A stretch of 64,000 nucleotides of DNA from Natronomonas aquatica. Its GTDB lineage: Archaea > Halobacteriota > Halobacteria > Halobacteriales > Haloarculaceae. Shown piece after piece: positions 26,041 through 34,384 of this stretch. The notes under the pieces are model-generated. The model had not been told where the DNA came from. It worked only from the letters and a program-made list of their open reading frames with translations, and did not search any database. The stretch covers positions 49,605-113,604 of the forward strand of contig NZ_JAHLKM010000005.1 of the NCBI RefSeq assembly GCF_024449025.1, in the 5' to 3' direction. The position numbers were made by a program, and so were the translations under genes. Within the stretch, counting starts at the first letter, position 1; the number at the start of each line of letters is the position of its first letter.

Positions 26041-26526
26041 ATGACACTCTCCGAGGAGGCACGCGATCGGCTCGCCGACATCGTTTCGTTGCAACCGACG
26101 AAGAACGGCGAGCTACAGGACCGGTGGGACCTCGACAGCGGCAGCAAGGTCCACAGCTACCTCGAATCCGAACTCAAGGAGTACTACTACCGCGACGAGA
26201 ACAGCCTCATCCGGGCGACCCCCGAGGCGGCCGAACTCCTCGGGCTCGACACCGACGACGACATCGTCCGGGTTCCGCGGCTCCAAGCGCGGATTCTCGA
26301 CGTTCTGGCCGGGCCCGACGGGGAACCCCAAAGCATCGTCGCCACGCTTCACGCGCTCGAAGCCGAAGGCGAGACGACAGACGTCGACGCCGTCCGCTCG
26401 GGTCTCCGAAGCCTCGAGGACAAGGGCCTCGTTTCGGTCGTCGAAAGGACAGTCCCGACGTTCCGGCTGGCGGTCGATCGAAACGATATCGAGATCGAAG
26501 TCCTCGAGGAAGGCGGGACCGCCTAG
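26041..26526 (+). CDS. DUF5797-type conserved haloarchaeal protein
   Basis: This 161-residue acidic protein appears to be two winged-helix-like halves. The first is LADIVSLQPTKNGELQDRWDLDSGSKVHSYLESEL. The second is VRSGLRSLEDKGLVSVVERTVPTFRLAVDRND. The pattern matches a haloarchaeal DUF5797-like family of unknown role; a DNA-binding function is inferred from fold appearance only. ATG 26041 is preceded by a T-rich TATA-like element (CCTTTTTGTAC, 26005-26015). Its stop shares the palindrome CTAG with the convergent DUF5787 gene. Confidence 0.65.
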   Translation: MTLSEEARDRLADIVSLQPTKNGELQDRWDLDSGSKVHSYLESELKEYYYRDENSLIRATPEAAELLGLDTDDDIVRVPRLQARILDVLAGPDGEPQSIVATLHALEAEGETTDVDAVRSGLRSLEDKGLVSVVERTVPTFRLAVDRNDIEIEVLEEGGTA

Positions 26527-27539
26527 CGACGCCGGCTCCGTTTCCGTTCGAGCAGCCGTTTCGCGGCCTTGCCCGGGCCGCCCTCGATCGGCCACCCCCG
26601 GTCGCGCCAGCCGGGCGGTTCCGGCTCGAAGTCCCGACAGTCTCCCGAACATTCGGCGGCCGTCTGCTCGCGGCCTTTCGGCTCACACCACGGGAACGGC
26701 CCGGCCGGATCCCGGAGTTCGAACCCACGACAGTCCGGCCGCATCGTCCCGACGTACGAGCGCCAGCCGCGTTCGTAGGCCCGTTCGGCGATCTCGAGGC
26801 GCTTGCGCCGCTTCCAGTCGGGGTCGGCGTACTCGAACCGCGCGGCCGAGCGGTCGGCCGCCCCGCCGGCGGGACGGTCGAGGATCCGCGTTCCCGGGCC
26901 GGTCGTATCGAGCGTCCGGGGGCGCCAGATCGGCTCGACCCTCGGTCCGTCCTCGGGATCCGAAACCGAAAGTACCCCGACCTCGACCGGCATCGCCTCG
27001 AGCAGCGCCGGCTCGATCCGATCGTCCGTCGTCGACGTCGCCAGCCACACCTCGTCGGCGAGCCCGAGGGCGACGTCGTGTTCGAGCTGTTCGGCGAGGA
27101 CGCGGGCCGCGGCGGCGTCGAGGTCGGGTTTGTTCTCGATCGCGACGATCCGATCGACCCACCCGGGATACCGGTACCGGCGCCGGATCTCGATTCGGTT
27201 TCCCGACCGTCTGGTTTCGAGGAAGCCGCGGTCCTCGGCCCGGTGGACCGCCTCCCGGACGTATCGCCACGGGTAGCCGGGCTCGGGGAGCGCCTCGCGG
27301 TAGTAGGCCCACGACGCGGGGGCGTTGCGGGCGACGTGTAGCAGGTCCGAACCGAGCCGCTCGTCGCCGAACGGGGCGCGGTCGGTGAGGCCGGTCGGAG
27401 TCGTCTCGACGACGACGGTGTCCCACCGCCGGTGTTTCGTCCCGAGCTGTCTTGCGACGACGGTAGCGCGTTCGCCGTCGGAGGGCCAGTTCCGTTCGGC
27501 CCACGCACAGACCCGCAGTTCGAAGCCGAACTCCTTCAC
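26523..27539 (-). CDS. DUF5787-type conserved haloarchaeal protein
   Basis: The 338-residue product begins at GTG 27539 with MKEFGFELRVCAWAERNW, the conserved opening of this haloarchaeal family, so the upstream ATG at 27587 is rejected. Conserved features are WDTVVVETTPTG, IVAIENKPDLD (about 137-147, a PD-(D/E)xK-like strand with E-N-K) and late cysteines (PDCRGFE, EC-x3-CRDFEPEP). The ENKPD block is reminiscent of a nuclease core, but that is inference. The C-terminus is strongly basic (RLLERKRSRRR), fitting nucleic-acid binding. It is convergent with DUF5797, with a 4-bp overlap. Confidence 0.65.
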   Translation of the reverse strand: MKEFGFELRVCAWAERNWPSDGERATVVARQLGTKHRRWDTVVVETTPTGLTDRAPFGDERLGSDLLHVARNAPASWAYYREALPEPGYPWRYVREAVHRAEDRGFLETRRSGNRIEIRRRYRYPGWVDRIVAIENKPDLDAAAARVLAEQLEHDVALGLADEVWLATSTTDDRIEPALLEAMPVEVGVLSVSDPEDGPRVEPIWRPRTLDTTGPGTRILDRPAGGAADRSAARFEYADPDWKRRKRLEIAERAYERGWRSYVGTMRPDCRGFELRDPAGPFPWCEPKGREQTAAECSGDCRDFEPEPPGWRDRGWPIEGGPGKAAKRLLERKRSRRR

Positions 27540-27906
27540 GGGGGCTCTGAGGGGTCCAGCAACGTAAGCAGTTCGTCCGGACAGCACCTATCGGTGAAAA
27601 GAAACACGAACAGGAACTGGAACGGGACGGGTACGGGAGTGTGCGTCGGGCACCGGGCGGACCCGACGCGGGTGGGCGGGCGTGCGGCGGGCGTCCGAAT
27701 CCGTCTTGCCATCGCGACGAGAAAAGCGTCGCTCTGGCGACTCGACGTAGCGGCCGATAACGTATAAACCCTCGTTTGACGTGTCGGACGAGACGACGGA
27801 CAGGGGCCGAACTACCGAGGGCCGCCGAGCGCTTTCAGCGCCGACCGATCACCAGCGCGGTGTCGATCGAGCCCGAGGCCGATATCGAACTGTGCGAGTA
27901 CGGACG
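27540..27906. other. Intergenic stretch, no supported gene
   Basis: A TATA-like CGTATAAACC (27758-27767) is followed by a GTG at 27781. The frame opened there soon becomes the antisense of the SRPBCC gene and shows no domain, so I do not call it. The GC-rich half contains short repeated GGGCGG/GGGCGT words. Confidence 0.4.
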
Positions 27907-28329
27907 TCACGCGTCGAGTTCGTCTCTGATCGTCGCCTCGAGGTTCGCCATCTCGCCGTCGAGTTTCCGTTCGAAGTAGCGCTCGACGCCGGGGAGCCGG
28001 CCGTCGACGGTGAACCGGTTCGTGATGTGGGTCCCCCCGTTCGTCGATTCGAGAACGTGTTCGCCCTGAACGTTCATCGCTTTCGAGCGGCCGACGAACC
28101 GCACGTAAGCCGGAGGGTCGATCTCGACGTCCTCGGTTTCGACGCGGATCGTCCGGTTGAGCCCAGGGATCGGCAAGGAGACGTGCCAGACGGCGGTTCG
28201 CTCGCCCGTCGTTTCGAACGTATCGACGACACTTATCGAGCGGGCCCGTTGCTCCGGATCTGAAATAACGGCCCACACCTCCTCGGGGGGGGCTGCGATC
28301 TCGAACACGCGTTCGACGCGGGCGGTCAT
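27907..28329 (-). CDS. SRPBCC / polyketide-cyclase-like (CoxG-type) protein
   Basis: This 140-residue protein fits the SRPBCC helix-grip fold. It opens with RVERVFEIAAPPEEVWAVISDPEQRA, continues through alternating strands (RTAVWHVSLPIPG, VETEDVEIDPPAYVRFVG), and ends with the long helix RYFERKLDGEMANLEATIRDEL. The fold forms a hydrophobic pocket for a lipid or small molecule; the ligand is unknown. ATG 28329 gives the usual N-terminus, three codons after an upstream ATG. It heads leftward from a small cluster of minus-strand genes. Confidence 0.8.
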   Translation of the reverse strand: MTARVERVFEIAAPPEEVWAVISDPEQRARSISVVDTFETTGERTAVWHVSLPIPGLNRTIRVETEDVEIDPPAYVRFVGRSKAMNVQGEHVLESTNGGTHITNRFTVDGRLPGVERYFERKLDGEMANLEATIRDELDA

Positions 28330-28383
28330 ACTACCCAATCGGGAAGGACGAATAAAAGCGCGACCGTTCCGATCGCGGTTCGG

Positions 28384-28608
28384 TTACTCCGGAGTGACAC
28401 GCCACGTCGTCGAGCGGGCACGCGACCACTTCTCGATGTCGACGTCCTCGGAGTGTTCGGCGAGCCGGGGGAGCCGAGCGCCGACCTGCTTTGCCGTGAG
28501 GTCGATCGCGTCCGCGATGTTTTTCGACCGGAAGTACCGCTCACCACCCTTGGCCCGTTCGCGGAGGTACGAGAGGATACGCTCGTCCTCGTCGCTCAAT
28601 TCACTCAT
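28384..28608 (-). CDS. Small winged-helix-like haloarchaeal protein
   Basis: This 74-residue protein contains a helix-turn-helix pattern: DEDERILSYLRERAKGG, SKNIADAIDLTAKQVGARLPRL, then a strand-like RARSTTWRVTPE. It resembles small haloarchaeal wHTH proteins annotated as domains of unknown function. DNA binding is likely but no target can be named. It is separated by 38 bp from the small membrane protein gene upstream on the same strand. Confidence 0.7.
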   Translation of the reverse strand: MSELSDEDERILSYLRERAKGGERYFRSKNIADAIDLTAKQVGARLPRLAEHSEDVDIEKWSRARSTTWRVTPE

Positions 28609-28646
28609 ACCGGTGTTTGGGCCGCGAACGGCTTAAGACCGTTCCT

Positions 28647-28835
28647 TCAGGAATACGCGTGGTAGGCGGCGACCGAAAGCCCCCCGGCAAGCATCGCGAC
28701 GGCAAAGGAGATTCCCGAAGCGGTCTGGTCGCCGGTGAAGCCGAACGTCGCGAGCCCGACGGCGCCGAGGACGGCGATGACGCCGAACAGAACTGGAAAG
28801 CCGACCCCCTTGTCGGTCGAATCTGTCGTTTCCAT
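28647..28835 (-). CDS. Small two-helix membrane protein
   Basis: This 62-residue protein starts METTDSTDKGVGFPVLFG. It has two hydrophobic helices (about 11-30 and 38-58) separated by a short polar turn (GDQTAS). It belongs to the small uncharacterised haloarchaeal membrane proteins. The longer frame upstream is antisense to the DUF373 gene and is not credible. ATG 28835 is chosen. It is divergent from DUF373. Confidence 0.65.
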   Translation of the reverse strand: METTDSTDKGVGFPVLFGVIAVLGAVGLATFGFTGDQTASGISFAVAMLAGGLSVAAYHAYS

Positions 28836-28943
28836 AGCCGGAGCTACGGCACCACGAACATAAATCCCGGCGGTTCGACCGACGGACCGAACGGTTCCAT
28901 GGATGCCTGAAGCTTTTTTAACGCCCAACTGAAAGATCGGAGC

Positions 28944-30071
28944 GTGAGTACGCTGGTCGTGTACGTCGACCGGGACGGCGGGATCGGATACGACGGCCCC
29001 GTCGTCGGATGGGAGGCCGTCCAGGCGCTCGTCACCGACGTCGGCCTCGAGGATCCCGAAGACAGCCGCGTCAACTGTCTTCTGGAGACGCTTCACGTCA
29101 CGCGCGATCTCCGGGACGACGGCGAGAAAGCAGTCGTCGCGGTCGTCTCGGGGGGCGGCGACAGTGTCGACAGCGACCGCGCCATCGCCCGACAGACGGA
29201 TCGGCTGGTCGCCGAACACGACGTCGACGCCGCGATCGTCGTGACCGACTCCGCCAGCGACGAGCGGCTCGTCCCGATCATCGAGAGCCGGATCAGGGTC
29301 GACGGCGTCGACCGGGTCGTCGTCCGGCAGTCCCACGACATCGAATCGACGTACTACCTGCTGAAGCAGTTCCTCGGCGACGAGGAACTCCGGGGGACGG
29401 TGCTGGTACCGATCGGGGCCGCACTGTTGGCGTTCCCGATGCTTCTGTTGCTCGCCGACAACGTCGCCGTCGCCCTCTCGGCGATCGCCGGCGTCATCGG
29501 CCTGTTCCTCCTGTATAAGGGGTTCGGGATCGACGACGCCGTCTCGGCGCTCCCGGTCCGGATCAGGGACGCGTTCTACTCGGGACAGGTCTCGCTCGTC
29601 ACCTACGTCGTCGGCGCCGGGCTGGCGCTCATCGGGGTCTTCGCCGGCGGAATCAGCGCCGCCGGGACCGGTGGTGACGGCGATTTACTGGTGGTGCTCC
29701 GGTTTCTCTTCGTTAGCGTTCCGTGGTTCGCGACGGCAGCGATGGCCGCGGCGACGGGGCGGCTCATCGACGAGTTGCTCGCCGAGGAACAGGTCTCGAG
29801 CGCGCTGATGAACCTTCCGTTCGGTCTCGTCGCGATCGGACTGGTGATCAGAGGATTCACCGGGTACTTCCTCGAGCGTGCCGGCGTGTTCGACTCCGTC
29901 ACCGTCCCGGCGTTCGAAGTCGGGCCGATCGCCGTGGAGGGGTTCGTCGTCTCGATTTGGGGGCGGCTCGCCTTCTACGTGGCCGCGGGCGTACTCGTCA
30001 GCCTCCTCGGCGTGTTCTTTACTTCGCAGATGGCCGACGACGAGAGACCCCTCGAAGAGGTGCCGGATTGA
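28944..30071 (+). CDS. DUF373 family membrane protein
   Basis: This 375-residue protein follows the archaeal DUF373 layout. A soluble N-terminal domain (about 1-145: STLVVYVDRDGGIGYDGPVVG, VVAVVSGGGDSVDSDRAIARQ, VVRQSHDIESTYYLLKQFL) precedes a membrane domain with about six or seven segments (148-365). The function is unknown. It starts with GTG at 28944, after a TATA-like TTTTTTAAC at about 28914. The TGA stop (30069-30071) is formed by the first bases of a small insertion element (TTGACATCC), so the original C-terminus may have been longer. Confidence 0.85.
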   Translation: MSTLVVYVDRDGGIGYDGPVVGWEAVQALVTDVGLEDPEDSRVNCLLETLHVTRDLRDDGEKAVVAVVSGGGDSVDSDRAIARQTDRLVAEHDVDAAIVVTDSASDERLVPIIESRIRVDGVDRVVVRQSHDIESTYYLLKQFLGDEELRGTVLVPIGAALLAFPMLLLLADNVAVALSAIAGVIGLFLLYKGFGIDDAVSALPVRIRDAFYSGQVSLVTYVVGAGLALIGVFAGGISAAGTGGDGDLLVVLRFLFVSVPWFATAAMAAATGRLIDELLAEEQVSSALMNLPFGLVAIGLVIRGFTGYFLERAGVFDSVTVPAFEVGPIAVEGFVVSIWGRLAFYVAAGVLVSLLGVFFTSQMADDERPLEEVPD

Positions 30072-30437
30072 CATCCTCTCGGCCCTGAAGGGCGAAGATT
30101 CCCACGGCACTGCGCCGCTGGTTTGGAATGTTTACGGTTTGTAGACGCCTCGAGAGACGGCTACTGGCTGTGCCAACCAGCCGTTACTCCTATCCCGGTA
30201 TGGGATTCAGAGATACTTTTCCTGCCTGCATCCCGAAATCCACAACAGAAAGGGATGCTTTCTGCGTGGAATCAACGAATCCCGATAGTGTCCAATTAGA
30301 TGGGCGGACAGGCCGCCTCGGTTATCTATCAGTACGGTAATTACTTGCTTAAAACATCCGTTCAGAACGGAGAGCGTAGCGTGTAGAGGGGTTGTCGGAT
30401 TCATCCCCGCGCTGAAGCGCGAGGCTTTCTCCTCGAA
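30068..30437 (-). mobile_element. Miniature TnpB-derived element (decayed IS200/IS605 ends, no intact ORF)
   Basis: The right end is TTGACATCCTC with a CCCT/AGGG hairpin and GATTCCCA, close to the right end of the TnpB element at 19688. The left end is TGTCGGATTCATCCCCGCGCT/AGCGCGAGG...CCTCGAA (30392-30437). Between them only a scrap of tnpB remains: on the minus strand NGWLAQPVAVSRGVYKP then a stop, matching the C-terminal tail of the 442-residue TnpB. So this is a 370-bp deletion derivative that keeps both ends and the guide-RNA region. It sits directly on the DUF373 stop and 64 bp before dph6. Confidence 0.75.
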
Positions 30438-30500
30438 CTTCCGTAATCCGCCCGCCGGTGAACCGACGCCCCTTTGATCGTGTGACGGTTACGGACCCGC

Positions 30501-31229
30501 ATGGAACCCTGGGTGAGCCTCTTCTCAGGTGGCAAGGACTCCTCGTGGGCGCTGTACCGGGCGCTACAGCGTGGAGCACCCGTCAAGCGGCTGGTGACGG
30601 TTCACCCGGCGGGGGAGTCGTTCATGTACCACGTGCCGGCGACGGAGCTGGCGGGACTGGCCGCCGAAAGCATCGGCATTCCGCTCGTCAACGTCCGGCC
30701 GACGGACTTCGAGGCGGATGCCGGACCGGACGAACTCGCCGGCGAGCGCGGCGATCGGGAGCTCGAACCGCTTGAGGACGCGCTCGTGGCGCTGGCCAGG
30801 AAACTGGGCTCGATCGGCGGGATAACGGCCGGCGCCGTCGAGAGCAGCTACCAGACCGACCGGATCGAGGGACTGTGCGATCGGCTCGGGGCCGAACTCT
30901 TCGCGCCGCTTTGGCAGAAAGAACCGCGTGATCTGATCGATTCGATGCTCGGGGCCGGATTCGAGATCACGGTCGTCCGTGTCGCAGCGCGCGGACTCGA
31001 CGAGTCGTGGCTCGGTCGGACGCTCGATACCGAGGCCGTCGCCGAACTGGAGCGGCTCAACGACGAATATGGCGTCCACATCCTCGGGGAAGGTGGGGAG
31101 TTCGAGACGCTCGTCACCGACGGCCCGCACATGGAACGGCCGATCGAACTCGACGGGGAGCCGGCGTTCGACGGCGTCCGCGGGACGTTCCGTATCACCG
31201 ACGCACGGCTCGGGGGCGTCGACACGTAG
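30501..31229 (+). CDS. dph6: Diphthine--ammonia ligase (ATP-PPase)
   Basis: This 242-residue protein carries the PP-loop LFSGGKDSSWALYRALQ (about 7-23). The family blocks GITAGAVESSYQTDRIEGLC, LFAPLWQKEPRDLIDSMLGAGFEI and HILGEGGEFETLVTDGPHM (about 193-211) are present. The enzyme performs the last step of diphthamide synthesis, amidating diphthine on a histidine of elongation factor 2 with ATP. Length and motifs are complete. The gene is monocistronic; its promoter region now begins next to the miniature element. Confidence 0.92.
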   Translation: MEPWVSLFSGGKDSSWALYRALQRGAPVKRLVTVHPAGESFMYHVPATELAGLAAESIGIPLVNVRPTDFEADAGPDELAGERGDRELEPLEDALVALARKLGSIGGITAGAVESSYQTDRIEGLCDRLGAELFAPLWQKEPRDLIDSMLGAGFEITVVRVAARGLDESWLGRTLDTEAVAELERLNDEYGVHILGEGGEFETLVTDGPHMERPIELDGEPAFDGVRGTFRITDARLGGVDT

Positions 31230-31449
31230 GTCGGTGTCGGGCGGACAACGGACAGGCGGCGCGCTCGATCCGACGACCCGTGCGCCGCGCTCGCGGGAAA
31301 GCCGCTCGCATCGAGGGGTGCCCACACCTCGCAACCGCCTCGGCGGGCCGTCGCCGTGCTCAGGTCACACCGTCGGTGCTTCCGTCGTAATATATAAAAT
31401 CGAGGCCGTACGGAAAGAGACTTATCCGTAGCGGCGGTCGGGTCGGGAC

Positions 31450-32418
31450 ATGAAGGCAGTCGTCCTCGCCGGCGGGTACGCGACGCGTCTGTGGCCGGTC
31501 ACGAAACACCGTCCCAAGATGCTGTTACCGATCGGCGAGACGACAGTCATCGACCGCATCTTCGAGGCGCTGGAACGCGACGACCGGATCGAGACAGTGT
31601 ACGTCTCGACGAACGAGCGGTTCGCCCAGGAGTTCGAGGCCCACCTCGCGGGGACCGACTTCGAAAAGCCAACGCTGTCCGTCGAGGAGACGAGCGAGGA
31701 AACCGAGAAGTTCGGCGTCGTCGGCGCGCTCGGCCAGCTAGTCGACCGGGAGGGGATCGACGACGACCTGCTCGTCGTCGCCGGCGACAACCTCATGGGC
31801 TTCGATCTCCCGGAGTTCCTCGATTACTTCGAGTCGAAGGGGACGACGACGCTTGCGGCCTACGACGTCGGGGACCGCGAGAAGGCCAAATCCTACGGGT
31901 TGGTCGAACTCGACGACGATCGCGTGGTCGATTTCCAGGAGAAACCCGAGGAACCGAACAGCACCCTCGTCTCGATCGCCTGCTATGGGTTTCCGCGGGA
32001 GTCGCTCCGGTTCGACGAGTACCTCTCGGACGGGAACAACCCCGACGAACCGGGATGGTTCCTCCAGTGGCTCCAGAGCAGAGAGCCCGTCCACGCCTTC
32101 GTTTTCGAGGATCCGTGGTTCGACATCGGCACCCCCGAGTCGTATCTGGAGGCGATCGAGTGGGAACTCGACGGCGACAGCGTCATCGCCGAGTCCGCGA
32201 CCGTCGAGCGCTCGACGATCGGCGAGAACGTCCACGTGATGGCCGGCGCCGAGATCGTCGACGCGACGCTCGATCGGTCCCTGGTCTTCGAGGACGCCGT
32301 CGTCAGGGGCTGTGAGATCCACGATACGATCATCGACGAGGAGACCAGAATCGAGGACGTCAACCTCGCGGGCGCGCTGATCGGGGCCCACACCCGGCTG
32401 ACGAACGGGGAGAAGTAG
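31450..32418 (+). CDS. Sugar nucleotidyltransferase (NDP-sugar pyrophosphorylase)
   Basis: This 322-residue protein has the nucleotide-binding signature MKAVVLAGGYATRLWPVTKHRPKMLLPI, the catalytic region LLVVAGDNLMGFDLPEF (about 106-122), VDFQEKPEEPNS (about 154-165) and WFDIGTPESYLEA (about 226-238). A left-handed beta-helix tail follows (SATVERSTIGENVHVMAG). It makes an NDP-hexose (dTDP- or UDP-glucose type) for glycan synthesis. The exact nucleotide and sugar are not decidable here. A TATA-like AATATATAAAA at about 31388-31398 lies 55 bp upstream. It could supply the S-layer glycosylation functions found at 54-62 kb. Confidence 0.88.
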   Translation: MKAVVLAGGYATRLWPVTKHRPKMLLPIGETTVIDRIFEALERDDRIETVYVSTNERFAQEFEAHLAGTDFEKPTLSVEETSEETEKFGVVGALGQLVDREGIDDDLLVVAGDNLMGFDLPEFLDYFESKGTTTLAAYDVGDREKAKSYGLVELDDDRVVDFQEKPEEPNSTLVSIACYGFPRESLRFDEYLSDGNNPDEPGWFLQWLQSREPVHAFVFEDPWFDIGTPESYLEAIEWELDGDSVIAESATVERSTIGENVHVMAGAEIVDATLDRSLVFEDAVVRGCEIHDTIIDEETRIEDVNLAGALIGAHTRLTNGEK

Positions 32419-32462
32419 TCCACCACCAGTACCGTTTTGCTTTCGCCAGTCGAACGACAGGT

Positions 32463-32753
32463 ATGGAGGGTACAGAGCGGACCACCCGACAACGGATCGC
32501 CGAGACGCTCCGGGAGGAGCCCGCCGCAGCCGGGAAGATCGCCGGAGAGTTCGGCGTAACGGCCGGGGCAGCGCTCTCCCACGTCGAACACATCGCCGAA
32601 TCGCTCGATGGAACCGACGAAGAGCTGTTGGTTTCCCCGCCGGAGTGTCGGGACTGTGGGTTCACCGGCTTCGACGATCTGATCAATCGGCCCTCCCGGT
32701 GTCCGGAGTGCAAAAGCGAAAGCGTCGCGGAGCCGGCGTTTACAATCCGGTGA
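32463..32753 (+). CDS. Winged-helix transcription regulator with zinc ribbon
   Basis: This 96-residue protein has an N-terminal HTH (TRQRIAETLREEPAAAGKIAGEFGVTAGAALSHVEHI). A C-terminal rubredoxin-like zinc ribbon follows, with CRDCGFTGFDDLINRPSRCPECKSE supplying four cysteines. This is a known small archaeal type of predicted transcription regulator (HTH fused to Zn ribbon). The target is unknown. It follows the nucleotidyltransferase by 44 bp and may be co-transcribed. Confidence 0.85.
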   Translation: MEGTERTTRQRIAETLREEPAAAGKIAGEFGVTAGAALSHVEHIAESLDGTDEELLVSPPECRDCGFTGFDDLINRPSRCPECKSESVAEPAFTIR

Positions 32754-32872
32754 GCGACCGCTTCCGGACGGCTGGGAGGGCTGAAAGCTGTCTCGGGACC
32801 CTTCGGGACCGGAAAACCTGATACTGAGTCCCGATAGTGTTTAATACGGCCGTCGTGTAACCCCGGATTGTA

Positions 32873-33166
32873 ATGTCGGAAGTCTGCTCGACGTGTGGAC
32901 TCCCTGAGGAACTCTGCGTCTGTGAGGACGTCGCCAAAGAATCCCAGGAGATCAACATCCGCATCGACGAGCGCCGATACGGGAAAGAGGTAACGGTCAT
33001 CGAAGGGTTCGATCCACGGGACGTCGATCTCGATTCGCTGTCGTCGGACCTGAAATCAAAGTTCGCCTGCGGTGGCACTGTCGAAGACGGCGCCATCGAA
33101 CTCCAGGGAAACCACCTCGGTCGGATCGAGGAGTTCCTCCAACAGAAGGGGTTCAACGTCGCTTGA
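32873..33166 (+). CDS. Translation initiation factor aIF1 (SUI1)
   Basis: This 97-residue SUI1-family protein has an N-terminal zinc-knuckle-like [17 protein letters not shown], then the core [42 protein letters not shown] and [10 protein letters not shown]. It acts at the ribosomal P site in start-codon selection. All family blocks are intact. A TATA-like TTTAATAC (32838-32845) lies about 30 bp upstream of the ATG. Confidence 0.95.
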   Translation: MSEVCSTCGLPEELCVCEDVAKESQEINIRIDERRYGKEVTVIEGFDPRDVDLDSLSSDLKSKFACGGTVEDGAIELQGNHLGRIEEFLQQKGFNVA

Positions 33167-33317
33167 GATCCCTCTAATCCATCCGCTCCGTTTCGCGGTC
33201 CGGTCCGTAGACTCCCTTTTCGAGCGTCTGCTCGGAACGGCCGGATGACGCCCGACCCGGGCCGGTTCGAAAATCCCTTTTTCGGCGCCGTCTCAGAGCG
33301 TCCGATCGACTCCCGAT

Positions 33318-33677
33318 CTAGAAGGGCGCGTCCGGCGCGTCAGGATCCTCGGGAGCGTTCCCGCCGTCGGTCGCCAGTTCGTGCGGCCATCTCTCGATAC
33401 CCGTCTCGAGCGATTCGACCCGGCCCTCGAACCCCTCGAAGGAGTCGATGAGCCGTGCCGCCTGGACGCTCGCCTGACCGTGGGGGCAGACGGTCACGAC
33501 GCGGTCGTCCCCCTCGAGTTCGTCGATCCGCTCGGTCAACTCGGCGAAGGGGACGTTCTCGCTGCCGGGGATGTGTCCCCGGCGGAACTGCCCCGGCGAC
33601 CGGATATCGACGATCCGGATCGGTTCGTCCGCCTGGAGTAGTTCCCACAGTTCGTCGGCCGAGATTTCGCCGTCCAT
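33318..33677 (-). CDS. Rhodanese-like sulfurtransferase domain protein
   Basis: This 119-residue single rhodanese domain opens with ISADELWELLQADEPIRIVDIRSPGQFRRGHIPGSENVPF. The active-site loop is VCPHGQAS with Cys64. It transfers or carries sulfane sulfur in the cytoplasm. A short disordered acidic tail (PEDPDAPDAPF) ends it. The active-site Cys is present, so it is probably catalytic. Confidence 0.9.
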   Translation of the reverse strand: MDGEISADELWELLQADEPIRIVDIRSPGQFRRGHIPGSENVPFAELTERIDELEGDDRVVTVCPHGQASVQAARLIDSFEGFEGRVESLETGIERWPHELATDGGNAPEDPDAPDAPF

Positions 33678-33732
33678 ATGCCCCGATACGCGACAACGAA
33701 CTTAAACCGCCGGGTCGGCGTTCGGGGGAACC

Positions 33733-33775
33733 GAAACTGCAACTGGAACCGGAACTGAAACTGCAACTGGAACCG
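33733..33775. repeat. 19-bp tandem-like direct repeat
   Basis: GAAACTGCAACTGGAACCG occurs perfectly at 33733-33751 and 33757-33775, with GAACT between the copies. The words GGAACTG and GGAACCG recur within. It lies between the rhodanese promoter and the Nudix stop. A related GGAACTGGAACGGGACGGG string occurs near 27611. Confidence 0.6.
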
Positions 33776-33781
33776 AACGGT

Positions 33782-34384
33782 TCAGATGAGACCCGCCTCG
33801 CGGGCCAGGAGGACCCCCTCGAGCGTGGCGTCGTTGGCGGCTTCGCTACGCGCCACCTCCAGGGCGTTCTCGACCGGGACCGCCACGACGTCGAGGAACT
33901 CGCTCCCGTCGAGTTTCCGCTCGCCGCGGGTGAAGCCGTCGGCGGCGACGATCCCGCGGCGGTGTCTGAGAACGCCGGTCGAACACCAGAAGGACTCGAG
34001 CAGTTCCGCCGAGTCGGGGACGAGCCCGACCTCCTCTTCGAGTTCGCGCGCGCCGGCCTCGGCGAACGTCTCGCCGTCCTCGACGATCCCGGCCGGCAGT
34101 TCGTGACAGAGCTCGCGGATCGTCGGCCGGAACTGTTCGACCATGACGAGCGAACGCCCTAGTGACGCCGCCGGCTCCTCGACCACCCCCAGTTCGGCTG
34201 GCTCCTCGACGACCGCGACGACGACCGCGGCGGCGGGTAGTTCGGCCCAGTAGTACCGTTTCGTCCGCCCGTCCGGAAGTTCGACGAGGTCGTAGCCACC
34301 GGTGTACCAGCCAGTCTCGTACTCGGCGATAGATTCGACGACCGACCACTCGTGGTCGGCCGGGCTCGGATCGGCGTCGGTCAC
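33782..34384 (-). CDS. Nudix hydrolase
   Basis: This 200-residue protein contains a full Nudix box: GIVEDGETFAEAGARELEEEVGLV (about residues 101-124), with G, E, REL-x-EE and the trailing G. The upstream region (RTKRYYWAELPAAAVVVAVV and VMVEQFRPTIRELCHELPAG) matches ADP-ribose pyrophosphatase-like members. It would cleave a nucleoside diphosphate linked to X. The GTG start at 34384 overlaps the stop of the DUF5809 gene upstream by 4 bp (GTGA). This puts it last in a three-gene operon. Confidence 0.9.
   Translation of the reverse strand: MTDADPSPADHEWSVVESIAEYETGWYTGGYDLVELPDGRTKRYYWAELPAAAVVVAVVEEPAELGVVEEPAASLGRSLVMVEQFRPTIRELCHELPAGIVEDGETFAEAGARELEEEVGLVPDSAELLESFWCSTGVLRHRRGIVAADGFTRGERKLDGSEFLDVVAVPVENALEVARSEAANDATLEGVLLAREAGLI

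Noticed and set aside
27781-28263. A GTG-started plus-strand frame after a TATA-like box
   Set aside because: Most of it is antisense to the SRPBCC gene and shows no conserved pattern.
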